A stretch of 64,000 nt of DNA from positions 1,108,722 through 1,172,721 of the forward strand of contig CAJINV010000017.1 of the NCBI GenBank assembly GCA_905178155.1, written 5' to 3'. Below are positions 43,266 to 53,188 of the stretch, piece by piece; position 1 is the stretch's first letter; each line of letters begins with the position of its first letter. The notes under the pieces are model-generated. The model was not told the DNA's origin, did not search any database, and was given only the letters and a program-made list of their open reading frames with translations. This DNA is from Amoebophrya sp. A120. Taxonomy: Eukaryota > Sar > Dinophyceae > Syndiniales > Amoebophryaceae. The translations under genes and the position numbers were made by a program.

Positions 43266-46200
43266 ATGATGTCCGAGGAACCCGAGGCGGAGCAGGACGT
43301 TCTCTCCTTTTCGGAGCGCGTCCTGAAGCAGAGCCAGCACGCGCAGGCCCACTGTCTGAAAAAAGCCGCCGAGTACCGCCAGGACCCAACTAGGCTGCTC
43401 CTTGATTTAACGGCTCTACGAGAGACGGTGCTCTCGACCAAGGTTCCGGGAAGCCAAACGGGTGTCCGGGCGCTGGTGAGAGGCTGTGAAGCCCTTCGGA
43501 GATCACAAGTTGCAAGGTATGTCGAGGAGAATTACTTGCTACAACCCGGTCCGGCTGCTCTTCAACAAGGAAACAGCAGCGGTACGAGCGAAGAGGTAAA
43601 TGCTCAACTGCAGCACAATCAGGACGCAGGTGGACCGCAGTTCCTTTACGACAACCCAGCACAACATGCTGAAGAAGGAACACCAGCAGATCCCAGCAAC
43701 TTCACGATTCGCGAACTACTTCTGAAGTTCAGAAGAGCACTCCTCACGTTCTACCACTTTCTCGCGACGCGCCTCACACCGGTACAGCGAAGCGGGCTGC
43801 GATTGGTTTTCGCGTTTTGGATTTTCACGTGGCTGCTGCAGAGACGGTGGAGAAGGCTGCGAAATGCTTCGGAAATTACACGAACTGGAGCTACAACTTC
43901 TATTAAAGCCAAGAAAAATTATTTTTCTAGCGAACTGAATTCCACAAAATCAAAATCCCTCGCATCGTCCGGAGCAGTGGCTCAGCTCATTGGCCTCTCA
44001 ACCTTGATGCATGACATCAAGGAGGGCAGGATTGAGAAAGTCGAGTTTCTCGGACCTTCCTCAGTCATTGCGCAGTACAACGATAGTATAAGCGTAGTTG
44101 ACTACGGAAGCACTGCAGGAGGTCGGGGCGTAGCTGGCGAAACGGGTAGTGGTGAAAGAGGATCAGGAGGACGGACGATGAAAAATCAATTGTCACCACC
44201 AGGCCACCACAAGACCTACGTCCCAGCACCATCACCAAGCAACAAGTTTGCGCAGGCGGTGTTAGCCCCGGGCTCCCGGGAAGCGTTTTTCGCTTTGGTG
44301 CGGGAGCACGTGCCGCAGTTTGCTGTCGGCGAGGTGCCGCCGGAAAAGCTGGCGACGCGGTTTTTTCGAGGGTTGCTGCAGCTCGCGGTCCCGTCCGCGT
44401 TCCTGGCTGTTTGGTACCAGCTGCTAAAGTCGATCATCGATAAGAAAGAGGACTACGATCCCTCGAAGCAAAACCGGAGACAGTCGAACTTGGGGAATCC
44501 AAAGGACCGGCAAGTGAAGCTATCCGACATCACGCTGCCACACGCGGTGAAACAGGAATTGTTTGAAGTGGTGGACCTTTTGAATCACCCGGAAAAGTAC
44601 CGCCACCACGGTGTGGTTCCCTTTCGCGGCGTTCTCCTGACCGGCCCGTCAGGAACCGGGAAGACGATTATCACAAGAGAAGCATACTACTGTTCTTCTC
44701 TGTATAGAAATTTGTGATGGCGAGGAGGCAACTAGCTACACAGATCATGAAAAAGTGTGTCACTACACGAGGCAAGACAGAGCATTTTTCGTCCATCTTG
44801 TGCTGTAGTTTTTTCTTCGGAAGCACGCAATGCAAGTTTCCTTTGTCGCGGAGTGGTTGTAGAGTAGCAGTTGTGACGCAATCGCAAGCCCAAGCCCCCT
44901 TCCACAAAAGTGATATGAAGGAGGGAACAGCCATTTTTTTTTTCCTCCCGATAACGATGGTGGCCCGGGCAGTGGCTTACGAAGCGGAGGCCGCGTTTCT
45001 TTCCTGTGTCGGGTCGGAACTGATCGAGCTCTACGTTGGCCGCGGGGCAGCAAGGGTGCGGGCGATTTTCGCGAAGGCGCGACAGCTCGCTTGTGCCGCG
45101 AGTGGTCCTGGTTGCGGAACGATAAGGAACGGGAAGAGGTGGAATTTCGGGAGCGGGACGTCGAGGAATAGAAGCAATTGTACTTCGTCTGCGCCGCCTA
45201 TTACGCATTGCAAAACCAAAAGCAGAGTCAACGTACTAAATCATCTTAATTGCATTCACTACGTGTTGTATAGAAAAATTTGTGAAGCTGCAGCTGGTTT
45301 AGAAACTACAAGGGAAGCAGTACCACAAGACAGAACGACGTACTTCAGATGCAATATTGAGATAGGGGCTAGAAAGATGAATGCACGAACTGCGCGAGAC
45401 TTCTGCAGTGGATACCTGCTACTCCCCTCCAACACTTTCTTCGGGCCGCAGCGGGCAGCGTCGGCGCGTCGAAATACTTTAGCATAAAGGCAGGGACGAG
45501 CCGCCAGCATGTGGAAAGTACCTCGTCCTGCGTGCTATTTTTCGACGAGATCGATGCGGTCGGGGCCAGGACTGGGTCGTCCAGTCGGATCGGCAGCAGC
45601 GGTCCGCACGACGAGGTGATTCAGACGGTGAATCAGTTGCTGCATGAACTGGACGGCTTCGGATGTTCCGCGTCCGACGACCGCGTGTTGGTGCTCGGCG
45701 CCACGAACCGGTACGAGGCTTTGGACAGTGCGCTGCTCCGCCCGGGCAGGTTCGACCGCCAGATCTTTTTGCGGTTGCCAACCGCAAAGGAGCGGGGTCT
45801 GATTCTGGAAAATCTACTCAGGAAAAAGCCGGTCTTGCTGTTTCCGGAGCTTGGCGAGACATTGGAAACGCTGTGCGCCGACGAAGTGATGGGAAATACG
45901 AGCAGCGGCGTCTGCTTCTCTATGAAATTGGAAAGGGAATGTTGATCATGTTGTGAATGTATAGTCATGTGGTCACGCAATACTGGGATGGTGAAAACGA
46001 AAAGGTGAAAATATAAATGAATTCATTTCTGTCATGCACGCGACAGACACGCTGAAATACTCCTCGCTGCGGGTTACTGATGTCCTCTTAGTTTGCACTG
46101 TAATTGTATCTCAAAACGACATCACAATTAGACTTTTCCAAGTCACATTCTCCGGAGCGGACGTTGCCCACATCGTCATGGAGGCTGTCTACAACAGTCT

Positions 46201-47623
46201 GCGTCGGGAACCGCAGATTTTGGTGAGGAAAATTCCGAAGCGGGAGAGAGGCGGTCCAGTTCCTGGCGCACCAGGAACATCAACATACACGAGTGCTACG
46301 TTGTCCCCTTTCGCCTTCGCGACATCAAGCAATAAATGGCGGCCCCTTGACATGTCCGTTTTGCAAAACCACCTCAATAGTGGTAGATCGGCGGCCGCGG
46401 CTCCTAGTACTGGCGCAACTAATGCAGCGGTGGAGAAGAAACCGAATGCGACGCGGCACTGCGGCCCCGGAACAGCCGCGGCGGCCTCGCGCTCCTCGAC
46501 GTCAGGAGCATCCTCGCCGAGTAAATGTAAAGCGAAAGCAGCTCCTGCAAAGGGAGTTGCAGGCGGCACAGGAGCATCATCTTCGGTGACGACGGGAACC
46601 CCCGCAGCTCGGAGTTGTAACGCCACCACATCTTCCTCGTCGTCCGTCGAAACTCCGTTCCCTTCCTCTACCACAGCCACGCCCACCACGTGTTTCACCC
46701 CCGACGCAGATGTTTGGGAGCAATCAGGAAGGCTTGCCCTTGGCCGCCCCCGCGAACACGCAACAGTCTCAATCACCGGACTGGGAGCGGCCAGTCCGAC
46801 GGGCGCTAGTGGAGGAAGCTACGGGGGCCAAAATAGCACTACGTACGGACTGAATAACCGCTCCCTGATTTCCCTAACCGGCACTGGCGCTAGAAACGAG
46901 AGCAGGACCCAAAATAGCAATCGACCGCGCGCGGACTCGACAGGCGCGTTTTCCGACACCAGTGGGAAGAGTGACGCGACCTTTCGCACACCGTCCTCTT
47001 CGGAATCGATTTCGGCGCAGGATGTTGCATCGAGCAGAAGGGGAAATGAGAGGAGAGGAAGTAGTGGGACGGACTCCAAAGCTCGTCGTGTTCAAGAGGA
47101 GCCAGGTCGCCGCGGGGCCCTAGCACAAACTAGCTTTTACAACATTGGTAGCAGTTCTGCTGGGAGCTCGGCAACCTCGGGCTCCCTCGCAGCAGGAGCG
47201 GACAGCGCCACGAATACCAATTCTAATTCCTCCTCTGACAGTTCCGACGATGATGAGGACGAAAATAAACTCGACACGTCAACATCCAATGCGGCAGCCA
47301 ACCTTCTGTCTCGACTCTCAGACCATCAGCCTATCCTGCGCAGCTGGATGCAACGAGCAGCAAGCTTCGGCACTGCAACGGAGTCTCTAAATGCGGCCGG
47401 ACCTTCTGGTGGAGTGGAGGCTCCTCATGAACTACAGGATCATATGACCAAACCTCCTCGCGTCGCGATTCTTTACTGCGACCTGGAGAAAGCCGTGGCT
47501 CGGGTCGCCGCGCAGGTCCGGACAAGGGCGCAGGGGGAAAGATGGAAACTCTTTCCCGGTGGAGGGGGTGGACAATTTGGAAAGGATGGTGAGAAATTTT
47601 TTGCAGAGGCGCTGGCTGTTTAA
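43266..47623 (+). CDS. FtsH/YME1-type AAA+ protein lacking a visible protease motif
   Basis: Exons are 43266-44668, 44959 to about 45100, about 45515-45920 and 46153-47623. The AAA+ core is clear: Walker A GPSGTGKT, pore-region sequence ELIELYVGRGAARVRAIF, Walker B VLFFDEIDAVG, second region of homology LLRPGRFDRQIF, and CFSGADVAHIVMEA, a form of the FtsH GFSGADL motif. Two hydrophobic segments precede it (LRLVFAFWIFTWLL, VPSAFLAVWYQLL), fitting a membrane-anchored mitochondrial or plastid-derived protein. FtsH proteases carry HEXXH soon after this core. Here a Ser/Ala/Gly-rich low-complexity tail of about 400 residues follows and no HEXXH is visible, so it may be a proteolytically dead chaperone-like paralogue. 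The second intron is approximate, and a further exon beyond 47623 is possible. Confidence 0.75.
44669..44953. mobile_element. Introner within the Walker A region of the AAA+ gene
   Basis: It starts TATCACAAGAG and ends CCTCCCGATA. The TSD is ACGAT, exact. Splicing gives GTGKTMVARAV, restoring the Walker A to helix transition. Confidence 0.82.
45921..46147. mobile_element. Introner in the FtsH GFSGAD motif
   Basis: It starts TATGAAATTGGAAAGG and ends CTTTTCCAAGTCACA. The TSD is TTCTC, exact. Splicing restores GVCFSGADVAH. Confidence 0.75.
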
Positions 47624-48246
47624 ACAAAAAGAAAAAGAGGTGCTACTCGTTCAGGGACGAGGAGAGGTTTTCACTGGATCTGGAATTGGCGAAAGCCCAA
47701 TTATCTCCACAGAGCCGCGCCCGAACAAGGCAGTTCTTTTTCATTTTGCTGTACAACTCGCGTTGTTCCCTCAATAGCATGACTTTCACAGGCGATGCCG
47801 ATGTAGCCGTTGGTGGAATCCTCGTTCCTCGTCGTTCTCCAGCAGGTTGCTCTGTGAAATATCAGTTGTCGTATATATGCTTTTTCTAGTTAATAATTCT
47901 ATTTGATGCGGCTTGTCGTCGTAGCCGAGTCCCGCGGCTCGTGACGAAGACAGAATCGACACCAGGCGGACGAGGACATTGAATATGAAAAAAAGTGTCT
48001 TGCTTGCTAAGTGACGTCGAGTGAGAGTGTGTCACAATTGCGATTAGCGCAGATCCTTCGAAAAAAAAGGCTCGGCCTTCGTGCCAATAAACTACTACAG
48101 ATTAATAAATTTTAGAGTACGTTGCCCTCGCGAAGAAGCCCGAGACGGTCGGCTCCATTTTTGACTTGCTGCAGCCGGCTGAAGATCTGCATACCTAGAG
48201 CTTCGTTTTTCGTCGCTGGCGCCTGTCTTCTATATTCGTCAGACGA
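47624..48246. other. Spacer with possible terminal exon
   Basis: At 48115-48199 an AG acceptor after a T-rich tract is followed by an open frame reading YVALAKKPETVGSIFDLL and ending in TAG. It could be the last exon of the AAA+ gene or of an unrecognised small gene. The phase cannot be settled from sequence alone. Confidence 0.35.
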
Positions 48247-50247
48247 ATGGGAATGGTCCTGATGTTTACGACATTTCTTGCCGCCCACCTCGCCACTTGG
48301 ACTTCACCACAGTCCTGCGTTGGCCTCGTACGAGAGGCGACAGATGATAGCCCTAAAGTCCCACCTGCATCGTCCACGTACGAGACATACCAGGGTTTTC
48401 TCGACGGAGCAGCTGGGGATCGTTTTCGGGACCGGCTGGTGCCTTATTTGCTCCCTCACGCCGACCAGGACCAAGGAGGAGATCGACGGAAAGCCAAGTC
48501 ACCTCCAATAGACGAGGCCGCGTTTGTGCACGTCAGTTTGATGCATTCTTGTCGCGGTAACGGAGAGGAGAAATCGTGTTGCAATCGCAAGGATGACGAT
48601 GAAAATATCGAAGGCAGTAGAAAAGGCGCGAACGGCTCGTCTCGCGAGAGCACATCAACGATTTTCCGTGTCCTCGTCCTCGGGTCCGGTGAGTCCGAGC
48701 TTCCATGGCAGTTTTCGGAACACGCGTTTGAATGCCCAGCGCAGCCTTTGTCAGGTCGTAATCCTTTCAGCGGCGATCATCACCTCGTATTCGAAGAGGA
48801 CCAATTACATGCCAAGGAGCAACGACTACTTTGCCTTGTGGATCAAAAGGGCGGCGCTGAGGAAGTTCTTGTCGGCGAGGGAGCTAAGAGTATGATGGGT
48901 GTTGCGAATGAAAAATGCTCTGCAGCTGCTTCTGGCGGAATAGATCAACATCAGCTTGAGCAGGTTGACAAGGTGGAGCAGAAGCGAAAGTCATCTCCCT
49001 GCTCTGCTCCCCCTGTCAGCATTGAAGTGTCGACAATTGAGGAACGCGAGATCCTCGTCGAGCAGGAGGACGAACCGACTCGAAGCCTAGTTCCATCTAG
49101 GGAAGCAACCATGACAGGAGCACCTGCTGCACCTGCAACAGACAGTAACAGTAGCATCAATCTTCTCGAACTCGACGCGAGCACTACCCCCGATGCCACA
49201 CACAGCAGCCGTTGGCGCAGGCTCACCAGGCTGCGAGGAGATTTGTTCCATATGGAGGTGAGCCCGGAAAGACAAAGAGACGGTCGTGAAGACGACGATA
49301 TTTCAACTGGAGCTGGGACGTTAAAGGACGCCGACGATGGAGGTTTGGAATCCAGGAGTTCGGTTCTGCATGGCAGTGACAAGGTGCTGGTCAGTTATCG
49401 AGTAGACGCCACAGAGGACCAGAGGGCTGGAACGGGAAAAACGTCGACCGGGACGACCTTGACGACCACTTCAAGCCCAAGCGCCATTCGTGGCACCAAC
49501 GTCGTGAAGCATCAATTTGATCTGATAGTCGACAAGGGTGTCTTGGAACTCTACCCTGACGGGTTTACGCGGTATCTGAGCTCCACGGGATTCGACTTGT
49601 TGAAACCTGGTGGATTGCTCGTGTCTATCGGTCCGTACGCCCCACTTGTGCTACACGACAAGGAAAAAGATCTTGAAGGGGGAGGCGCAAATGCAAATGG
49701 AAATGGAATGCGACGAGATCGGGGTGGAAGCATGATGACCATGACACGGGAACAAGACATAGACAACTACGAACTTGTCGAAAAAGCTGAAGATCACTAT
49801 CATGGTAGCAGCGCCGAAAGCAGCACAGACGACGAACCCGACCACCAGCTGCGATCTGAGGACAACATCGTCAGCATGGACAGCCCGCGTCTTTTTCAGC
49901 CTGAGTGGTGGCTGAGTGATAAAAACGCGCCTTCGAATTGGGTGAAGAACGTGACCACGTTTTCGGCCGTTTCGTGTGGCCGTGCAGGACGACAGGCTGC
50001 TGCTGCTGCTGCTGCTGCTGCAAATTCATCTTCTTCGGCATGTAGTCCTCAACCTCATAGAACGTCAAAAAGCCAAACAATAAGATCATGGCGTTTGTTG
50101 GGAACCGAGATTGTTCCGAATTCCAAAAAATGGGTGGCCAATCCCGACCGCTGGTTCATGTATGTGCTCCAGAAGCAGTGGGAGGGGGAGGCAGCTAAGT
50201 CTTTTTTCGCGGGAGGAGGAGCTGGAGCTGCTGCTGCAGTCAGCTGA
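48247..50247 (+). CDS. METTL13-like class I SAM methyltransferase
   Basis: This is a single open frame of 666 residues. The SAM-binding motif I region reads VLVLGSGESELPWQF, matching the family pattern VLGCGxSxLS in EEF1A lysine methyltransferases (METTL13/EEF1AKMT4 group). A long Ser/Glu/Asp-rich insert follows. The post-I core then resumes as FDLIVDKGVLELYPDG and FDLLKPGGLLVSIGPY, the usual DKGxLD and LxPGG features. The C-terminal part has an Ala run and a Trp-rich end (WFMYVLQKQWEGE). The insert of about 270 residues between motif I and the DKG segment is much longer than in typical family members. Substrate unknown; lysine methylation of a translation factor is family-based inference. 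Confidence 0.7.
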   Translation: MGMVLMFTTFLAAHLATWTSPQSCVGLVREATDDSPKVPPASSTYETYQGFLDGAAGDRFRDRLVPYLLPHADQDQGGDRRKAKSPPIDEAAFVHVSLMHSCRGNGEEKSCCNRKDDDENIEGSRKGANGSSRESTSTIFRVLVLGSGESELPWQFSEHAFECPAQPLSGRNPFSGDHHLVFEEDQLHAKEQRLLCLVDQKGGAEEVLVGEGAKSMMGVANEKCSAAASGGIDQHQLEQVDKVEQKRKSSPCSAPPVSIEVSTIEEREILVEQEDEPTRSLVPSREATMTGAPAAPATDSNSSINLLELDASTTPDATHSSRWRRLTRLRGDLFHMEVSPERQRDGREDDDISTGAGTLKDADDGGLESRSSVLHGSDKVLVSYRVDATEDQRAGTGKTSTGTTLTTTSSPSAIRGTNVVKHQFDLIVDKGVLELYPDGFTRYLSSTGFDLLKPGGLLVSIGPYAPLVLHDKEKDLEGGGANANGNGMRRDRGGSMMTMTREQDIDNYELVEKAEDHYHGSSAESSTDDEPDHQLRSEDNIVSMDSPRLFQPEWWLSDKNAPSNWVKNVTTFSAVSCGRAGRQAAAAAAAAANSSSSACSPQPHRTSKSQTIRSWRLLGTEIVPNSKKWVANPDRWFMYVLQKQWEGEAAKSFFAGGGAGAAAAVS

Positions 50248-50933
50248 GTGAAAACATGTTGAAGACTGCACGTACTAATATATGATCAACATGTCTTTGC
50301 GTCGTTTCACCACAAGAGCCTTCCGAATACTCGTCACAAGGAAGAAAATCCGACTTTCGCCTCTGTGTAGAATTATTCCACTTTCGCAGTCAGTTTTACA
50401 AGTCGACGCCGACGATAGGAATCCGAATCTCCAGGATCTACTTTCAAAGCGAGTTGTGTCGACATTGGCATGCCCATTCCGCGGTCTCAAAGATTTTAGT
50501 ACGGACACGGATTTAGTGGAATTTCTTTAGTCGCTCAAGTTTAATACTACAGTGCGTCACGTAGAAGTAGGCGGCCACAAGGAAAGCGTCGTGCATGTAG
50601 TTCGCGATTCTGTTGCCGCAGGCAAACGCAATGGAAATGGTGTACTCCATGAAAAACTTTCTTTTTTTTCCTTCCCCAGAGCGGATTCGTAATGCATGAT
50701 AGAAGCACGCGCACGCCTATAAGGTCAAGATCAACATTGAACATTCAAGAATTAAGATTAGATTTCCCTACTACGTGCTGACGTCAGAGATCCTTGCTAT
50801 TTTTGACCTTCGCGCGAGCAGGTTCAGAAGGCATATTCAGTTGCACCGAGATCATTCTTTCAGGGAAGTGCCTACGACTACATCAAAATTTTCTTTGACA
50901 AAATCAAAATCTAAATCAAAAGGCAACATCACC
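50248..50933. other. Intergenic, no supported gene
   Basis: An 82-codon plus-strand frame (50282-50530) follows the methyltransferase stop but has no recognisable feature. The remainder probably holds the leader of the next gene. Confidence 0.4.
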
Positions 50934-53188
50934 ATGGCCTCCCAGGTGTCCGCGACCTCTTCGTCACACGGCAACGCCCCGCCGCCCCCGAGCAACGCGG
51001 ATTTCTTGGAATCTCTCCCAACGCACGCCCTGATCCAGGAACTGACGCGCCGCCACCGGATTCTGGGCGCCCCCCTGCGGAAGTGCGTCATCCTCGGCCC
51101 GCCCGGTATGGGAGTGACAGGTGGGGTGGGTCTGGGCGGAAATCCTCAAAGCGGATCGTGGGAAAAAAAGTTTGTCATGCGGAAATCATTTTTCATTTTC
51201 TTCTGGCTGCGCCATGATCCAATTCCAAGCGGCGGACGAGCAGGCGCGTTCGTATTCCTGCTTCCTAAATCTTTACACTTTCGTAAACTTACCGACGAGG
51301 ACAGCAGGGGGCACAGGCGGCACACAAGAACTGTTCCTGTCGTCAGTATCATACTTTGACGAAATAAAGCTCCGTATCGGTCCATACCCATGCGCCTGAC
51401 CCGCTCATACCATGGTCCGGGAAATCCGCGGTAGCCGACCATTTTCGCTACAACTTCGGCTACTGCTTATGAAGAGTATTTTTGGGGTAGGAGACTGCTC
51501 AACAAAAAAGAGAAAATGCCAAGTGATTTATTTGTAATGGCGCGTGAAGAAGTCTAAGCAAAATGACTCAACGAACACATGATCCTATGAACAACATCAA
51601 CAAACGAAGCAAAGCAATCCCAATCCACTTGTCTCCCATGCGAACCGTTTTCTAATTTTGAAAGTCTCGAGTTTCCATTGGCATACTGCAACGTCTTACG
51701 CGACCATAACGGCGGAATACCGGGCGGTAGCGCACCATCATCAGCGAAGGAGAAGTTGGCGCAGATACAGGTACTGGATAGATTTCAAAGAGTGCTGCAA
51801 TTAGCCTCCTTCTTTTACTTTTTATTGTTTTTGTTCCATTCACCGGCACGTGGTCCGACCATTACTTGAACTTGATGGTGTTGCTGGTGATCATGCAGTA
51901 GTGATTTATGACGAGTTGTCCTGCACCTGCTGCAGCTGCAAAATTATATACAGAAAGGTACTGGCGCAATTCTGTATCAGAAACACATGCAAACAAAAAC
52001 AATAGGATCGCCTTTCCGAGCCCCAGTGCCGGCGAGGGTTCGTCGTCGACGGATTTCCAGAAATATGAAAGGAAACATAAACAATTCAGTCGACGAAGTG
52101 ACATTTGTAGTGCAGAAGACCCTGCATATTTTAGTCGAAAAATAAAATGCTTGCTGTACCAGACGATGACCAGCCAACAGCAACAGCACAACTTCTGCTC
52201 ACCATATTTGTCTGTGCTGCTTTGAAAATGCTTCATGTCTCTCAAGCACATGTATGTGGACCCAAGAAATTACTCATTTGACTACCACGAGCGTTGCCGC
52301 GCGTACCCGTGCGCGTACGTACCGTCCTTCTTGTTGTTTTCCTGCATAACACAACGGAGTCCAGGCGGAGATGCTCGCGTCAAATTTATCTGACAAGGCT
52401 ATCCGACAGAAAACCCCCAGTTCTGCATCTGACGTAGTTTAGTGGAGGTAGTTGTACAGCTATTTTGCATGAAATAAGGTTCACGATGTCGTCAACACTT
52501 CCTGCATTTTTGGGTTTTGACATGCAAATCGAAGGGGCTCCTTTCGGCCTAGAGCCAAGAAAACCAACATCGTGGACGAGAGCGCCGCTACTTGCTAGCA
52601 AGCAATTTAAATTTTCTGGTTTGATAGCGCACAAGATAGACCAGTGCTTGATCCTGGACGCACCCACGGTGGAGCAGTTGCAGCAGGCCTTCGGTTCAAC
52701 GAATGCGAGCACGAACCATGCGAGTAAAGCGGCATCTGGCAGCTCTACTGCGACGATCACGGAAAAAGAACTCCAGATCGCTCGCGAGGACGCAAACCGC
52801 GTAGCTAAGTGGTTTTTGGAAAAGAAAGGGGTTTTATGAAAAGAAAATCAAAATGTACACTTGATTGTAAATGTAGTTCAGTATCATCTTGTAAATGTTG
52901 TAGGCACGGTGGTGGTGGTCGTCCTCGTGTGATCTCAGTTTACCTTGCAGGACGAGGAACAGCAAAAGAATCACAAACTCGCGCCAGGCAGGGGAATAAA
53001 TCTGTGTGCTGTGGGAGCGAGGGAACAACAAGTGTCTACTTCCCATTGCATACCTGCAGTGCCAAAAACTGGACATCTCCGGACTCTCGCGCGCGGAGCT
53101 GCTGCAGAAGGCAGGGGATGCGCTCTACTTCAGGGAGACGGGCGGCAGCTCATCCGCAACCTCCGGGGCGAATTTCGCGGGGGCCTGA
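50934..53188 (+). CDS. Divergent adenylate-kinase-like P-loop protein
   Basis: The first three exons (50934-51106, 51415-51467, 51691-51770) join in frame to give CVILGPPGSGKSAVADHF, a Walker A typical of nucleoside monophosphate kinases. Later pieces fit the same fold: YSFDYHERCRAYPCAY aligns with the LDGFPR region but has lost it, AEMLASNLSDK resembles the QAEML helix, and KIDQCLILDAPTVEQL resembles the strand before the LID. The last exon ends at 53188 (QKLDISGLSRAELLQK). The TGD and GFPR nucleotide-contact motifs of active adenylate kinases are missing or altered, so activity is doubtful. Exons between 51771 and 52395 and after 52836 are not fully resolved. The N-terminus is Ser/Pro-rich and may be disordered. 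Confidence 0.6.
51107..51409. mobile_element. Introner splitting the P-loop codon run
   Basis: It starts TATGGGAGTGACAGG; the right end, reversed, starts TATGAGCGGGTCAGG. Flanks are CCCGG/CCATG. Removal plus 5 bp yields GPPGSGKS, an intact Walker A that exists in neither exon alone. Confidence 0.75.
51468..51685. mobile_element. Second introner of the kinase-like gene
   Basis: It starts TATGAAGAG and ends TTGGCATA, with weak TIRs. Flanks are CTGCT/CTGCA. Splicing gives NFGYCYVLRDH. Confidence 0.62.
52400..52626. mobile_element. Third introner of the kinase-like gene
   Basis: It starts TATCCGACAGAAAACC; the right end, reversed, starts TATCAAACCAGAAAA. The TSD has decayed, but removal plus 5 bp gives LSDKAKIDQCLIL in frame. 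Confidence 0.6.
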
